Assembly (NCBI GenBank): GCA_043822385.1
Contig: JBDRBT010000006.1
Span: 55,017 to 119,016 of the forward strand
Reading direction: 5' to 3'
Source: JABWCK01 sp043822385
Lineage (GTDB): Archaea; Micrarchaeota; Micrarchaeia; Norongarragalinales; Norongarragalinaceae
Length of the DNA: 64,000 bases
This document shows, in pieces, positions 15,488-24,301 of this stretch. Position 1 is the first letter of the stretch, and each line of letters opens with the position of its first letter. A program made the position numbers and the translations under genes. The notes beneath the pieces were generated by a model. It was not told the DNA's origin and made no database searches. It saw only the letters and a program-made list of their open reading frames with translations.

Positions 15488-15970
15488 TTAAATGCGTTTT
15501 TGTTTATTGAGTTTTGCTGCCTTCCTTATTTTTTCAGCGAATTCTTCAGGGTTTTCAGTAGTAAGCCAAACCGTATTGAAGAAGCCGGTTTTCTTTTTTA
15601 TTTCAACCGCGTAATTTTTTCGCGTGATGAAACCAATTACTCTCCCGCCTATTACATTCAGTCTCAAGCCAAGGCCGAACCACCACGGTACTTTGCATAC
15701 TTCAACGCTTTCAATGTCTTTAAACAATACTTCGTATTTTACTGGGCCTTGAATTGTTTTCACCGAATTATTAGTGATAATAAAACTAGTATTCCAAAAG
15801 AACCATATTGCAAGGATTACTGTTAGTGAAATTATTGTTTGAATTACTAAAGCAGGTAAAGGCACGCCGATTGAATAAAACAAGGCGAGCATTGTTATTA
15901 CTAACACTGGGAAAATAAAGCACAGTATTTTTCCACCCCAGCCGAATGGAGCTTTTTCTTCGTAAATCAT
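15488..15970 (-). CDS. membrane protein with PH-like domain
   Basis: A 160-residue protein with two hydrophobic helices (about residues 15-35 and 38-60), followed by a soluble part: FIITNNSVKTIQGPVKYEVLFKDIESVEV, ending in a helix (NPEEFAEKIRKAAKL). This is the layout of bacterial PH-like (bPH2/DUF304) membrane proteins. It would sit in the membrane with its domain in the cytoplasm. Function unknown. It diverges from proS, 55 bases away. Confidence 0.75.
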   Translation of the reverse strand: MIYEEKAPFGWGGKILCFIFPVLVITMLALFYSIGVPLPALVIQTIISLTVILAIWFFWNTSFIITNNSVKTIQGPVKYEVLFKDIESVEVCKVPWWFGLGLRLNVIGGRVIGFITRKNYAVEIKKKTGFFNTVWLTTENPEEFAEKIRKAAKLNKQKRI

Positions 15971-16025
15971 TGCTTTTTAATCAATAGGTATTTTCTTAAA
16001 ATGCTTTGCTTACTATATTAGTATC

Positions 16026-17447
16026 ATGGCTTTAGACAATAAGAAGAACGAAAACTTTTCAGAGTGGTACTTGGAGTTAGTGCAAAAGTCCGAGTTAATG
16101 GATTATAGCGCAGTGCAGGGCTGCATGATTTTCAGGCCTGCTTCAATATTCATTTGGGAGAGAATTCAAGAATTCTTGAATGAAAAATTTTCAGTTGATG
16201 GCGTAAAGAATGCTTACTTTCCTTTGTTTATTCCTGAATCAATGCTTTCCAAGGAAGCAGAGCACTTTCAGGGTTTTACGCCTGAAGTAGCTTGGGTTAC
16301 TCGCGGAGGAAACGATGAATTGGGAGAAAAATTAGCTTTGCGTCCTACTAGCGAGACGGTGATTTATTCTACTTATGCTAAGTGGGTTTCTTCTTACCGA
16401 GACTTGCCTTTGAAATTGAATCAGTGGTGCAATATTATTCGCTGGGACACGAAGACGCTGAAACCGTTCTTGCGTACTAGAGAGTTCTTGTGGCAGGAAG
16501 GACACACTGTTCACTCTAGTGAAGAGGATGCAGAGCGAATGGTTTCGCGTGCTTTAGGTTGGTATATTGATGTTTGCAAGGAATTATTGGCTATACCTGT
16601 TTTTTACGGCGTTAAAAGCAAGATAGAAACGTTTCCCGGCGCGGTTTACACTATGGGTATCGAGGCGTTAATGCCTGACGGCAAGTCTTTGCAGTCTGGT
16701 ACTTCTCATAATTTAGGCCAGAATTTCTCGAAAATGTTTAATTTGCAATTCAAGACTAAGGACGAAACTAAGGAGTATGGTTGGACTACTTCATGGGGTG
16801 TTTCTACCCGGTTGATTGGAGCGGTAGCAATGCTTCACTCTGACGACAAGGGGCTAGTTTTACCTCCTAAGATTGCTGAAACGCAAGTAGTGATAGTGCC
16901 TATTTACAAGACGTTGGAAGACAAGAAAATGTGTGTAATAGCGGCTAACCGAGTTGTTTCGGTGTTGAAGAAACAAGGTTTGCGTTTGATTATTGACGAG
17001 CGGGAGGACAAGACTCCTGGCTTTAAGTTTAATGACTGGGAAATGAAGGGAGTTCCATTACGCATTGAAATTGGCTTGATGGATTTAGCTAAAACTGGCG
17101 TTACTATTGCTCGCAGGGATACTGGCGAAAAGGAATTCGTTGTTGAAAACGAGGTTTCTGGTTTTGTTGAAAGCGTTTTGCAAGAAATTCAGTCTAACTT
17201 GTACTCAAAAGCTAAGGCGCTTCTTGATTCTTCTGTTGTTGAGGTAGAGCAATTAAAGGAATTAAAGATTAGTATTGAAGACAAGAAGATAGTGAAAGCG
17301 TTTTGCTGTGATTCTAGGTGTGAGGAAGCTGTTCACGAGGAGTCTCAAGCTACGAGTAGGATTGTAGAAAAAGCAAGCGCGGAAGGCAAGTGCATTATTT
17401 GCAGCAAGCCTACTGCTGATTTGCATTGGTTTGCTAAAGCTTATTAA
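16026..17447 (+). CDS. proS: prolyl-tRNA synthetase, archaeal type
   Basis: A 473-residue class II synthetase charging tRNA-Pro. It has the archaeal/eukaryotic layout with no bacterial editing insertion: SELMDYSAVQGCMIFRP (motif 1 region), LRPTSETVIY, motif 2 in IIRWDTKTLKPFLRTREFLWQEGH, LQSGTSHNLGQNF, an anticodon-binding domain, and a C-terminal zinc-binding domain with CCDSRCEE and GKCIICSKP ending in AKAY. It begins at ATG 16026 and is followed by tRNA-Gln. Confidence 0.97.
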   Translation: MALDNKKNENFSEWYLELVQKSELMDYSAVQGCMIFRPASIFIWERIQEFLNEKFSVDGVKNAYFPLFIPESMLSKEAEHFQGFTPEVAWVTRGGNDELGEKLALRPTSETVIYSTYAKWVSSYRDLPLKLNQWCNIIRWDTKTLKPFLRTREFLWQEGHTVHSSEEDAERMVSRALGWYIDVCKELLAIPVFYGVKSKIETFPGAVYTMGIEALMPDGKSLQSGTSHNLGQNFSKMFNLQFKTKDETKEYGWTTSWGVSTRLIGAVAMLHSDDKGLVLPPKIAETQVVIVPIYKTLEDKKMCVIAANRVVSVLKKQGLRLIIDEREDKTPGFKFNDWEMKGVPLRIEIGLMDLAKTGVTIARRDTGEKEFVVENEVSGFVESVLQEIQSNLYSKAKALLDSSVVEVEQLKELKISIEDKKIVKAFCCDSRCEEAVHEESQATSRIVEKASAEGKCIICSKPTADLHWFAKAY

Positions 17448-17474
17448 AAACCAAGCTTCACTCTTTTAGTTTAT

Positions 17475-17547
17475 AGCCCTGTAGTATAGTGGTCAAGTAT
17501 AGCGGCCTTTGGAGCCGTAGACGGCAGTTCGAATCTGCCCAGGGCTA
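17475..17547 (+). tRNA. tRNA-Gln (TTG)
   Basis: Acceptor AGCCCTG (17475-17481) pairs with CAGGGCT (17540-17546), discriminator A; anticodon stem GCGGC/GCCGT with loop CTTTGGA gives anticodon TTG at 17509-17511; T arm GGCAG-TTCGAAT-CTGCC. The A1:U72 pair is normal for tRNA-Gln. A T-run follows at once and probably ends transcription. CCA is not encoded; no intron. Confidence 0.95.
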
Positions 17548-17632
17548 CTTTTTTGCCTAAACGTTTAAATAAGATAGTGCTTATTTTTTTTCAGTCTTTA
17601 TTCCTTCACAATTTTTTTAGAGTGATTATTTA

Positions 17633-17788
17633 ATGGGTTTAACTGAAGCTGGCTTGGGTTCAATGCTTGTTTTCTTTTTAGCTGCTTCCTTGTTTGTTTT
17701 CTCGACTGACACTAGCGAGGCTTTGTTGTACGCTATTGTTTTGCCAGCGTTGTTTTTTTGGATTGTAGTGCCTAACCGGTTTGGCTGA
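17633..17788 (+). CDS. 51-residue small membrane protein
   Basis: A short frame with ATG at 17633 and TGA at 17786-17788 in an otherwise empty 300-base gap between tRNA-Gln and smc. The product has two hydrophobic helices (about residues 8-23 and 31-47) separated by a short polar turn (STDTSEA) and ends PNRFG. A TATA-like TTTAAATAAG lies near 17564-17573. The Shine-Dalgarno is weak. No family recognised. Confidence 0.5.
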   Translation: MGLTEAGLGSMLVFFLAASLFVFSTDTSEALLYAIVLPALFFWIVVPNRFG

Positions 17789-17855
17789 TTTTTTAGATTG
17801 TGGTTTTAAATTCTTTTACTCCTTAATTTACTCGTTTTAATAGGTGTTTTATTAG

Positions 17856-20800
17856 TTGTTTGTTGAATCCATTTCCTTAAAAAATTTCAAGTCATTCAAA
17901 AACGCTACAGTCCAGTTTGAACGAGGCTTTAATTCTATAGTAGGACCAAATGGCTCTGGTAAGACGAACGTTGTAGATGCGTTGTTGTTTGCTTTCGGCG
18001 AGTCGTCGCTTAAAGCAATGCGCGTAAAGAAAACAATGGATTTGTTGTTTAACAACGCGGGAGTGGCGGAAGTAAGCATTATTGTTTCTTCAGGAAAAGA
18101 AAAACACTCTATTTCTAGGTTGATTAGGAAAGATGGAAAACAAAAGTACTTAATGGATGGAAGGCGAGTGAAAAAGTACGTTATTGAAGAGTTCTTGTTA
18201 AAGAACCGAATTTCTTTGAATCACGTTATCAAGCAGGGGGAAGTGCAGCGAATAGTTGAAATGAATTCCAAGGACCGTCGTTTGTTGATTGATTTCGTGG
18301 CTAATGTTTCTGATTACGAAGCAAAAAAGAAGGAAGCGTTGTCTGAACTCCAGAAAGTACAGAATACTTTGAATGAATCTAACGTATTGCTTGGCGAGAA
18401 AGAAGGTTTTTTGAAGGAGTTAGCTGAAGAAAAAAAGAGCGCGGAAAAATACTTGTTTTTAAGCGAGCGGTTGAAGTCTTTGAAAGCTACTCTCTTGAAT
18501 TTGGATTTGAGTGTTTTAAATAATGAATTCAAGTCTTTAGTTGAAACTAACCTTGATTTGGATTCAAAAGCCAGGTGTATGCAGGAAGAAATTTCTAGTA
18601 TTGATTTGGTTGTTGTTGATTTGCAGACGCAAATAGAGGATTTAAACCAAAAGATTTTATTAAAGGGTAAAGGCAAGGAAGTTGACTTGCAGAGAGAAAT
18701 TGACGAGTTAAACAATTTGATTTCTCAAGGAAAATTATTGATTCAAGAAAAGAAAATGGAGTTAGAAAAAGTTTCAACAAGGAGTTTTGAAGTAAAACTC
18801 GAAAAACTAAAAGCGTTGGATGAAGTTAATGCGCAGAAAAAAAATCTAGTTGTTTTCATTGATGATTTGAAGGAAGTAAGCGCAATGCTTTCAAAAGAAG
18901 AGAGCGGTTTGAATAAATTAGTTGGTGCTAGTTCTTCTTTCACTAGTGATTTTCATTCTGCAGTAAAGAAAATGCAGTTGCTTGAAGAAGAAATGCTTTC
19001 AACTAAAGAAAGATTAAACGAGATTCAAGCGGAAACCGGCAAGAACAAGGAAGTACAGAGAATGAAGGAACTCGAGCTAGAGCGCCTTCGCAAGGGTTTC
19101 GTGAGTGATTCGTCTAATAGATTAAAGGAATTAAAGTCTGGTTTAACCAAGGTTGATAAAGAGCTTGTTGAATGCGAGAGTAAAGTAAGTGATTTGTTTA
19201 GTGTTGAAAAGAAATTAAACAAGGAATTACAGGAAACTGAAATTGATTTAGTTGAATCCAGGAAGAAATTTTCTTTTTACGAGGGTCGTTTGAGGCAAGT
19301 TGGTGGTTCTTCAAGCTTGTTTGAAGCAGTAAACGCATTGAAGCAAGTGAAAGGGGTTTATGGTACGGTTCAGGAATTGATTAATTTTGATTCAAAATAC
19401 GTTATTCCTGTTTCTACTGCTTTAGGCCCAAGGCTTTCTTTTGTTGTAGTTGATTCAGTAAAAACTGCTGGAAAAAGCATTGAATTCCTTAAGAAAGAGA
19501 GGAAAGGAAGAGTTTCGTTTATTCCTTTAGATAAGATTTACGCCAAGTCTTTGTCTAGTGAAGAAAAAGCGTTGAAGAAAGAAAAAGGCGCAATAGACTT
19601 TTTGATTAACTTGCTTTCTTTTGATTCAAAATTCAAGAACGCTATAGAGTTTTGTTGCGGCAACACGCTGGTAATGAACGACTTTTCTTCAGCTGAAGAC
19701 TTAATTGGTGAAGCAAGGTTAATTACTTTAGAGGGAGAGTTGTTTGAACAATCTGGCTTGGTTTCAGGGGGTTCTTCAAGTGATAAATTAAACCCGTTTT
19801 TGGAAGCTAAAGAACTAGAAAAATGGGCGTCCAAGCTAACTAAGCTTGAAGCAGAACGCCAGATTTTGCTTTCTTCACTTAATTCAAACCGTGATGAAGG
19901 AAGCGAAGCTCGAAAGAAGCGTGTGGAAGCAGAATTGTTGAAGAAAAAGTTCGAGCTCGAGTTAGAGCACGTTCAGAACGAGGAATTGCAAAACCAAGAA
20001 AAATTAAAGGATTTGAAGAAGGCGGTTAGTGATTTAACTGTGGAAATAAAGCAGTGCGCTGAGGAAATAGTCAAGGGCGATGATGAGCGCAGGGAATTAG
20101 TCAGGGAGTTATCGCAGCTTAATGTTCACTTTTTGTCGTTAAAGGAAAAAGTGGATGTAGAAAAACAACAGAGTTTTGGCAATGAAGTAAAAGAGAGAGA
20201 ACACCGGGTTTCTGAACTCAAAATAAAATCGTCTGAATTAAAGAGTGAGAAGTCTGCTATTGAAACTAAGTTGAGCGTTTTCGAGAAGCAATTAGTTGGC
20301 ATTGAAAAGCAAGAGAAGGATTTGCTTGAGCAAGTGAAGGAATACGAGGGAGTGCAAAAGGAAGCTGATTCTAGAATAAAGGTTGCTAGAGAAAAACTCA
20401 AGGAGAAACTAGAGGAACAAAAGAAAGTAGCTGGCCACTTGAAGGAAATTTGGGTTTCGCGTGCTGAATTCGAGAAGAAAATAAAGGTAATGGGTGAAAA
20501 GAAGGCTAAAACCCAGTTTGATTTAGAGGAAAAAATTCGTCCAGGCAAGCAAAAGAATGAAGTGCGTTTAGCTACTTTACAAGAACGCATTAGTGGCTTG
20601 ACGTTGCAGTTAGATGACTTGGGTGAAGTTAAACTCTTAAGTAAGTCTGAGGATGACGCGCCTGCTCTTGAGAAGGAAACTCAGTCTATTGAAAACGAAC
20701 TTGAGGGTTTAGGTCAAATAAACATGCGTGCTATTGATGATTACGAGCGGAAGGCTGGTGACTTTGAGGTTCAAAAAGAGAGAGTAAAGAAGCTTGTTGA

Positions 20801-21299
20801 AGAAAGGGAAGCAGTGATTTCAATAATCACTGAGATTGAAGGAAAGAAAATTGCTACTTTCATGGAGTCTTTCAATGCTATAAACAAGAATTTCCAGCAC
20901 TTGTTTTCACAAATTTTTGTTGGGCAAGGAACTTTGTTCCTAGAGAATGAAGAAAACCCGTTTGAAGGCGGTTTAACTATTAAAGTCCAGTTGGATAGGA
21001 AGGAAGTAAAGTACTTGGAGTTAATGTCTGGTGGAGAAAAATCTTTAATTGCTTTGATTTTCTTGTTCGCTATACAGGGAGTTAGTCCTTCGAGTGTTTA
21101 CATTTTGGACGAGGCGGATGCTGCTTTGGATGATGAAAACTCTCGAAAGCTGCAGGAATTAATTAATGCTTTGAGTAATGATACTCAATTTATTGTTGTT
21201 ACGCACAATGAAACGGTTTACAAGAAAGCTGATTGCTTGATTGGTGTTGCAATGCAAGGACATGATGGAAGCAAGCTTGTTGAAGTGAAATTATCGTGA
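17856..21299 (+). CDS. smc: chromosome segregation ATPase SMC
   Basis: A 1147-residue SMC protein that organises the chromosome with ScpA. N-terminal Walker A GPNGSGKTN near residue 30-38; two long coiled coils flank a hinge (KGVYGTVQELI near 500 to about 630, with a Gly-rich SGGSSSD); the ABC signature LMSGGEKSL and Walker B VYILDEADAALDD are at the C-terminus. Full family length. The start is TTG at 17856 (MFVESISLKNFKSF), which matches SMC N-termini and has AGGTG upstream. The glycosyltransferase gene overlaps its stop by 4 bases. The partner scpA is at 55.7 kb. Confidence 0.97.
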   Translation: MFVESISLKNFKSFKNATVQFERGFNSIVGPNGSGKTNVVDALLFAFGESSLKAMRVKKTMDLLFNNAGVAEVSIIVSSGKEKHSISRLIRKDGKQKYLMDGRRVKKYVIEEFLLKNRISLNHVIKQGEVQRIVEMNSKDRRLLIDFVANVSDYEAKKKEALSELQKVQNTLNESNVLLGEKEGFLKELAEEKKSAEKYLFLSERLKSLKATLLNLDLSVLNNEFKSLVETNLDLDSKARCMQEEISSIDLVVVDLQTQIEDLNQKILLKGKGKEVDLQREIDELNNLISQGKLLIQEKKMELEKVSTRSFEVKLEKLKALDEVNAQKKNLVVFIDDLKEVSAMLSKEESGLNKLVGASSSFTSDFHSAVKKMQLLEEEMLSTKERLNEIQAETGKNKEVQRMKELELERLRKGFVSDSSNRLKELKSGLTKVDKELVECESKVSDLFSVEKKLNKELQETEIDLVESRKKFSFYEGRLRQVGGSSSLFEAVNALKQVKGVYGTVQELINFDSKYVIPVSTALGPRLSFVVVDSVKTAGKSIEFLKKERKGRVSFIPLDKIYAKSLSSEEKALKKEKGAIDFLINLLSFDSKFKNAIEFCCGNTLVMNDFSSAEDLIGEARLITLEGELFEQSGLVSGGSSSDKLNPFLEAKELEKWASKLTKLEAERQILLSSLNSNRDEGSEARKKRVEAELLKKKFELELEHVQNEELQNQEKLKDLKKAVSDLTVEIKQCAEEIVKGDDERRELVRELSQLNVHFLSLKEKVDVEKQQSFGNEVKEREHRVSELKIKSSELKSEKSAIETKLSVFEKQLVGIEKQEKDLLEQVKEYEGVQKEADSRIKVAREKLKEKLEEQKKVAGHLKEIWVSRAEFEKKIKVMGEKKAKTQFDLEEKIRPGKQKNEVRLATLQERISGLTLQLDDLGEVKLLSKSEDDAPALEKETQSIENELEGLGQINMRAIDDYERKAGDFEVQKERVKKLVEEREAVISIITEIEGKKIATFMESFNAINKNFQHLFSQIFVGQGTLFLENEENPFEGGLTIKVQLDRKEVKYLELMSGGEKSLIALIFLFAIQGVSPSSVYILDEADAALDDENSRKLQELINALSNDTQFIVVTHNETVYKKADCLIGVAMQGHDGSKLVEVKLS

Positions 21300-22018
21300 T
21301 TAAAAAAGTGAAAAAACCTTTTGTTTCAATAATCGTGCCGTCTTTAAATGAAGAAAAAAACATTGAGGCTTGCTTGAAGTCTTTACGCAAGCAGGACTTT
21401 GGTTTTGATTTCGAGATTATTCTAGCTGACGGCGACAGCAAGGACAAGACGAGGCTTATTGCTAAGAAATACGTTGACGCGATTGTTGTTGAGCACAAGC
21501 ACACGATTGCTGCTGGTCGTCAAATGGGTTGTGCTAAAGCTCGCGGTGAATTGTTTGTTTTCACTGATTCTGACTCGATTCCGGATAAAGAATGGCTTTT
21601 GAGGATTACTGCTCCTTTTGTTGACCCTAAAGTTGTTGCTTCTTACGGTACTGCTAGCTTGTTGAAGCCGACTTTACTTGAACGAGTTCTAGCTAAAACC
21701 GTGTTTTCTTTGTACTTGTTAGTAACGAGTGTGATTGGAATGCATTCAGGGCCTGGTTTTAATTTGGCTGTTCGCGCTAGCGCTTTTCATGCAGTGAAGG
21801 GTTTTGATGTTCACTTGGTTACTGCTGAAGACGTTGCTTTACTCAAGAAATTAAAGAAGCACGGTAAAATAGTTTTCGTGCCTGGAGCGGTAGTAGCGGT
21901 TTCTCCGCGCAGGATTCGAAAGTGGGGTTTGCTGAAGTTTATTTCTTTTCACGTAAAGAACTTGCTTGAAGAAAGTCTTTTAGGCAAGTCTGAACGAGAA
22001 TACGAGCCAGTGCGTTAA
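21296..22018 (+). CDS. family 2 glycosyltransferase
   Basis: A 240-residue GT-A fold glycosyltransferase. The N-terminal VSIIVPSLNEEKNIEACLKSL and FEIILADGDSKDKT bind the nucleotide sugar; the metal-binding D-x-D region is FTDSDSIPD near residue 82; AEDVALLKKLKKHGK is the typical ED motif for acceptor catalysis. Two hydrophobic stretches near 130-155 may attach it to the membrane. It likely works in glycolipid or surface glycan synthesis. The GTG start overlaps the smc stop (GTGA). CCGGT-TCC-ACCGG at 22019-22031, just after its stop, may be an end signal. Confidence 0.9.
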   Translation: MIKKVKKPFVSIIVPSLNEEKNIEACLKSLRKQDFGFDFEIILADGDSKDKTRLIAKKYVDAIVVEHKHTIAAGRQMGCAKARGELFVFTDSDSIPDKEWLLRITAPFVDPKVVASYGTASLLKPTLLERVLAKTVFSLYLLVTSVIGMHSGPGFNLAVRASAFHAVKGFDVHLVTAEDVALLKKLKKHGKIVFVPGAVVAVSPRRIRKWGLLKFISFHVKNLLEESLLGKSEREYEPVR

Positions 22019-22109
22019 CCGGTTCCACCGGAATTGAGGTTCGCCTTTGCTTTTTATTCAGCTTTTTTTAACTCTTTTCCAGTTTAACCCGCTGGGGAGT
22101 TGGTTCGTA

Positions 22110-22262
22110 ATGAAAATGGATGTTTCGAAGATTTCTTACCGTGATTTAGAGAAAGTGTTTTCTGAAGCAGATTACCACGTGCATGAAATAATTCGCGTTG
22201 GAGGGCGAGTTATTTTAGATTGCGCTTACATTCAAAGCAATCTCGTGGCTGTTTCAGCCTAA
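22110..22262 (+). CDS. 50-residue hypothetical protein
   Basis: A small gene with ATG at 22110 and GGGGAG at 22095-22100 as Shine-Dalgarno. The product (MKMDVSKISYRDLEKVFSEA...) is soluble, with a helix followed by beta-like segments (RVGGRVILDCAYI). A longer version from TTG 22047 would add a hydrophobic leader without ribosome-site support. No family recognised. Confidence 0.55.
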   Translation: MKMDVSKISYRDLEKVFSEADYHVHEIIRVGGRVILDCAYIQSNLVAVSA

Positions 22263-22304
22263 TCCCCTCTTTTTTTATTCTTTGTTTTCTTCTATTCTTT
22301 TGGA

Positions 22305-22835
22305 ATGAATATTGGTGTTTTAGGTGCGGATGGTTCAGGAAAAACTACGTTAATTTATTCCTTATCCAAGCATTTGAGTAAAAACAAGGTGCCTGTAAAG
22401 TCTTACAATTTCGACGTGTCAGTGAAGCACTTACCTTACCCTGTTGATTTTGATGTTAGAAAAAAAGTAAAAAAGAAAGAACTTGAAGACGGTTACTCTA
22501 AATTGTTTTTCGAGAAAACCAAAGACGTTGTTTTTTACGATTTAGGTGGGGGAATAGATTTCTTTCTCCAGAATAAAAACTTGTTGAAGAAATTCAACTT
22601 GCTTTTGTACGTTTGCGAGGATTACGGAGAAAAAACGCTTGACGCGTTGCAAGACTTGTTAGTGAAAGCATTCAACACGCCTGTTTTTGTTGTAGTGAAC
22701 AAGATTGATTTAAAGAAGTCTTTCTCAACTAGCGTTTTCGAGTCTGTTCCAGTGAGAAAAAGAAAAATAGCTAGAGTGTCTGCTTGGGAAAAAACTGGTT
22801 TGCACGCCTTAGCTAAACAACTTGACGTGGTTTGA
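22305..22835 (+). CDS. small Ras/Arf-like GTPase
   Basis: A 176-residue single-domain P-loop GTPase. G1 is GADGSGKTT at 7-15, G3 is FYDLGGG near 78, G4 is NKID near 128, and G5 may be RVSAWEKTG near 160. The protein resembles Arf/SR-beta type or MglA-like small GTPases. A role in trafficking or protein targeting is possible but not shown. The next gene starts directly after its stop, so the two are coupled. Confidence 0.82.
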   Translation: MNIGVLGADGSGKTTLIYSLSKHLSKNKVPVKSYNFDVSVKHLPYPVDFDVRKKVKKKELEDGYSKLFFEKTKDVVFYDLGGGIDFFLQNKNLLKKFNLLLYVCEDYGEKTLDALQDLLVKAFNTPVFVVVNKIDLKKSFSTSVFESVPVRKRKIARVSAWEKTGLHALAKQLDVV

Positions 22836-23531
22836 TTGCGTTTTTGGGAGATTGATTTTTGCCGCGGTCTAGCTGTAATAGCAATGATTGCTTTCAACTG
22901 GCTTTACGCTCTTGGCTTTTTCGGCTTGATTTCCTTTAACGCTAATGAATTAGTTTGGTGGATTACGGCTAGAGTAATTGGTTTTTCTTTCATTTTCATT
23001 GCTGGAGTTTCTTTTTACTTAGCTAGCGAAAAAAACAAGAACTTGCTGCAACGCGGCGCGAAAGTTTTTTTTGCTGGCTTGCTTGTTACCGTAGTAACCT
23101 GGGTTTTCGTTCCTAAAGTATTCGTGGTTTTCGGTGTTTTACACTTAATCGGCGTTTCAATGATTCTAGCGTTGTTTTTCAAGCGTTTTTCTAACCGCGT
23201 CTTGCTTGCTGCAGGCGCTTTAATTGCATTGATTGGTTTTGTTTTACCTAGTTTTTCTTTCGATTACTCTTGGTTTTTGTGGTTGGGTTTAATGCCGCAT
23301 ACTTTTTCTACTCTTGATTACTTTCCTTTGCTTCCTTGGTTCAGCGTGTTTCTTTTCGGTATTGTTTTCGCTAGAATTTTTTACTTCAAAGCAAAAAGAC
23401 GGTTTATTTTCCCTGAAAAAAAGTCTTTCTTATTAGGGGTTTTAGGCAAGAATTCTCTGGCTTTGTATTTGCTGCATATTCCTTTCTTGCTTTTTTTGCT
23501 TTATTTTTTTGGTTTTAATTTTTTAAAGTAA
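22836..23531 (+). CDS. DUF1624-like membrane acyltransferase-type protein
   Basis: A 231-residue polytopic membrane protein with about seven helices. The opening FWEIDFCRGLAVIAMIAFNWLY fits the heparan-alpha-glucosaminide N-acetyltransferase-like (DUF1624) pattern of R/E-x-x-D-x-x-R-G near the first helix. Such proteins may transfer acyl groups to surface sugars. It begins with TTG immediately after the GTPase stop. It is downstream of a glycosyltransferase, which fits a surface-glycan role. Confidence 0.7.
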   Translation: MRFWEIDFCRGLAVIAMIAFNWLYALGFFGLISFNANELVWWITARVIGFSFIFIAGVSFYLASEKNKNLLQRGAKVFFAGLLVTVVTWVFVPKVFVVFGVLHLIGVSMILALFFKRFSNRVLLAAGALIALIGFVLPSFSFDYSWFLWLGLMPHTFSTLDYFPLLPWFSVFLFGIVFARIFYFKAKRRFIFPEKKSFLLGVLGKNSLALYLLHIPFLLFLLYFFGFNFLK

Positions 23532-23622
23532 GGGTTTTTAAAGGTAGTTGAGTATTATTTGTTTGCAATCCATTGATTTTCTTTTTTAATTATTAATCTA
23601 TTTGTGGAGTTGGTTAACCCGT

Positions 23623-24246
23623 ATGAGTGAAGAACCAAAAGTTTTCAAAGGAACTACTACCGTAGGAATTGTTTTTGCGGAAGGAGTAGTTTTAGCTGCA
23701 GACAAGAGAGCGTCTTTCTCTAACTTTATTGCTTCTCGCGAAGCAGAAAAAATTCACGTTGTTGGCGATAAAATGGCTATGACTATTGCAGGCGGCGTGG
23801 GCGATGCTCAAACCCTAGTTAGGGCTCTTAAGGCGGAGTTGGAACTGCAAAAGTTTTCTAAAGGCAAAGACTTGACTGTAAAAGGCGCGTCTACTTTACT
23901 ATCGAACATACTGCAGAGTAATAAGTATTACCCGTTCATGGTGCAGTTGATAGTAGCTGGTTTTGACGAGAGTCCGCAGTTGTTTGATTTAGATCCTTTA
24001 GGTGGATTAATGAAGGAAAATTATGTTTCAACTGGCTCCGGTAGTGTTGTCGCGTACGGAGTATTAGACGAAAACTATAAGGAATCAATGACTATTAGTG
24101 ATGCTTCAAAGCTTGCTGTGAGAGCGGTTTCTGCGGCAATGAAGCGCGATTCAGCTACTGGGGATGGGATTGATTTAGTAGTTGTAACAAAAAATGGAGT
24201 GAAAAGATTTTCAGAAGAAGAAATAAACGCATTAAAGAATCGTTAG
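23623..24246 (+). CDS. psmB: proteasome beta subunit
   Basis: A 207-residue precursor of the catalytic 20S proteasome subunit. A 10-residue propeptide ends in KG, and the mature protein begins with the nucleophile Thr11 of TTTVGI. Other active-site parts are ADKRAS (Asp17/Lys33 region, mature numbering) and the Gly-rich STGSGSV loop with SAMKRDSATGDGIDLVV. I chose ATG 23623 because it gives the typical short propeptide; an upstream TTG at 23602 is possible. The alpha subunit is not in this window. Confidence 0.96.
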   Translation: MSEEPKVFKGTTTVGIVFAEGVVLAADKRASFSNFIASREAEKIHVVGDKMAMTIAGGVGDAQTLVRALKAELELQKFSKGKDLTVKGASTLLSNILQSNKYYPFMVQLIVAGFDESPQLFDLDPLGGLMKENYVSTGSGSVVAYGVLDENYKESMTISDASKLAVRAVSAAMKRDSATGDGIDLVVVTKNGVKRFSEEEINALKNR

Positions 24247-24301
24247 TTTCCGAGCATTTTTTTTCGGTGTGTTTTTCTTTGATTAAACGAATTGGTGAAA
24301 C

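Noticed and set aside
18314..18715. 133-codon minus-strand open frame inside smc
   Set aside because: Ser/Phe-rich shadow of a coiled-coil gene.
22047..22109. Longer TTG start giving a 71-residue version of the small gene at 22110
   Set aside because: No ribosome site; the ATG at 22110 has GGGGAG upstream.
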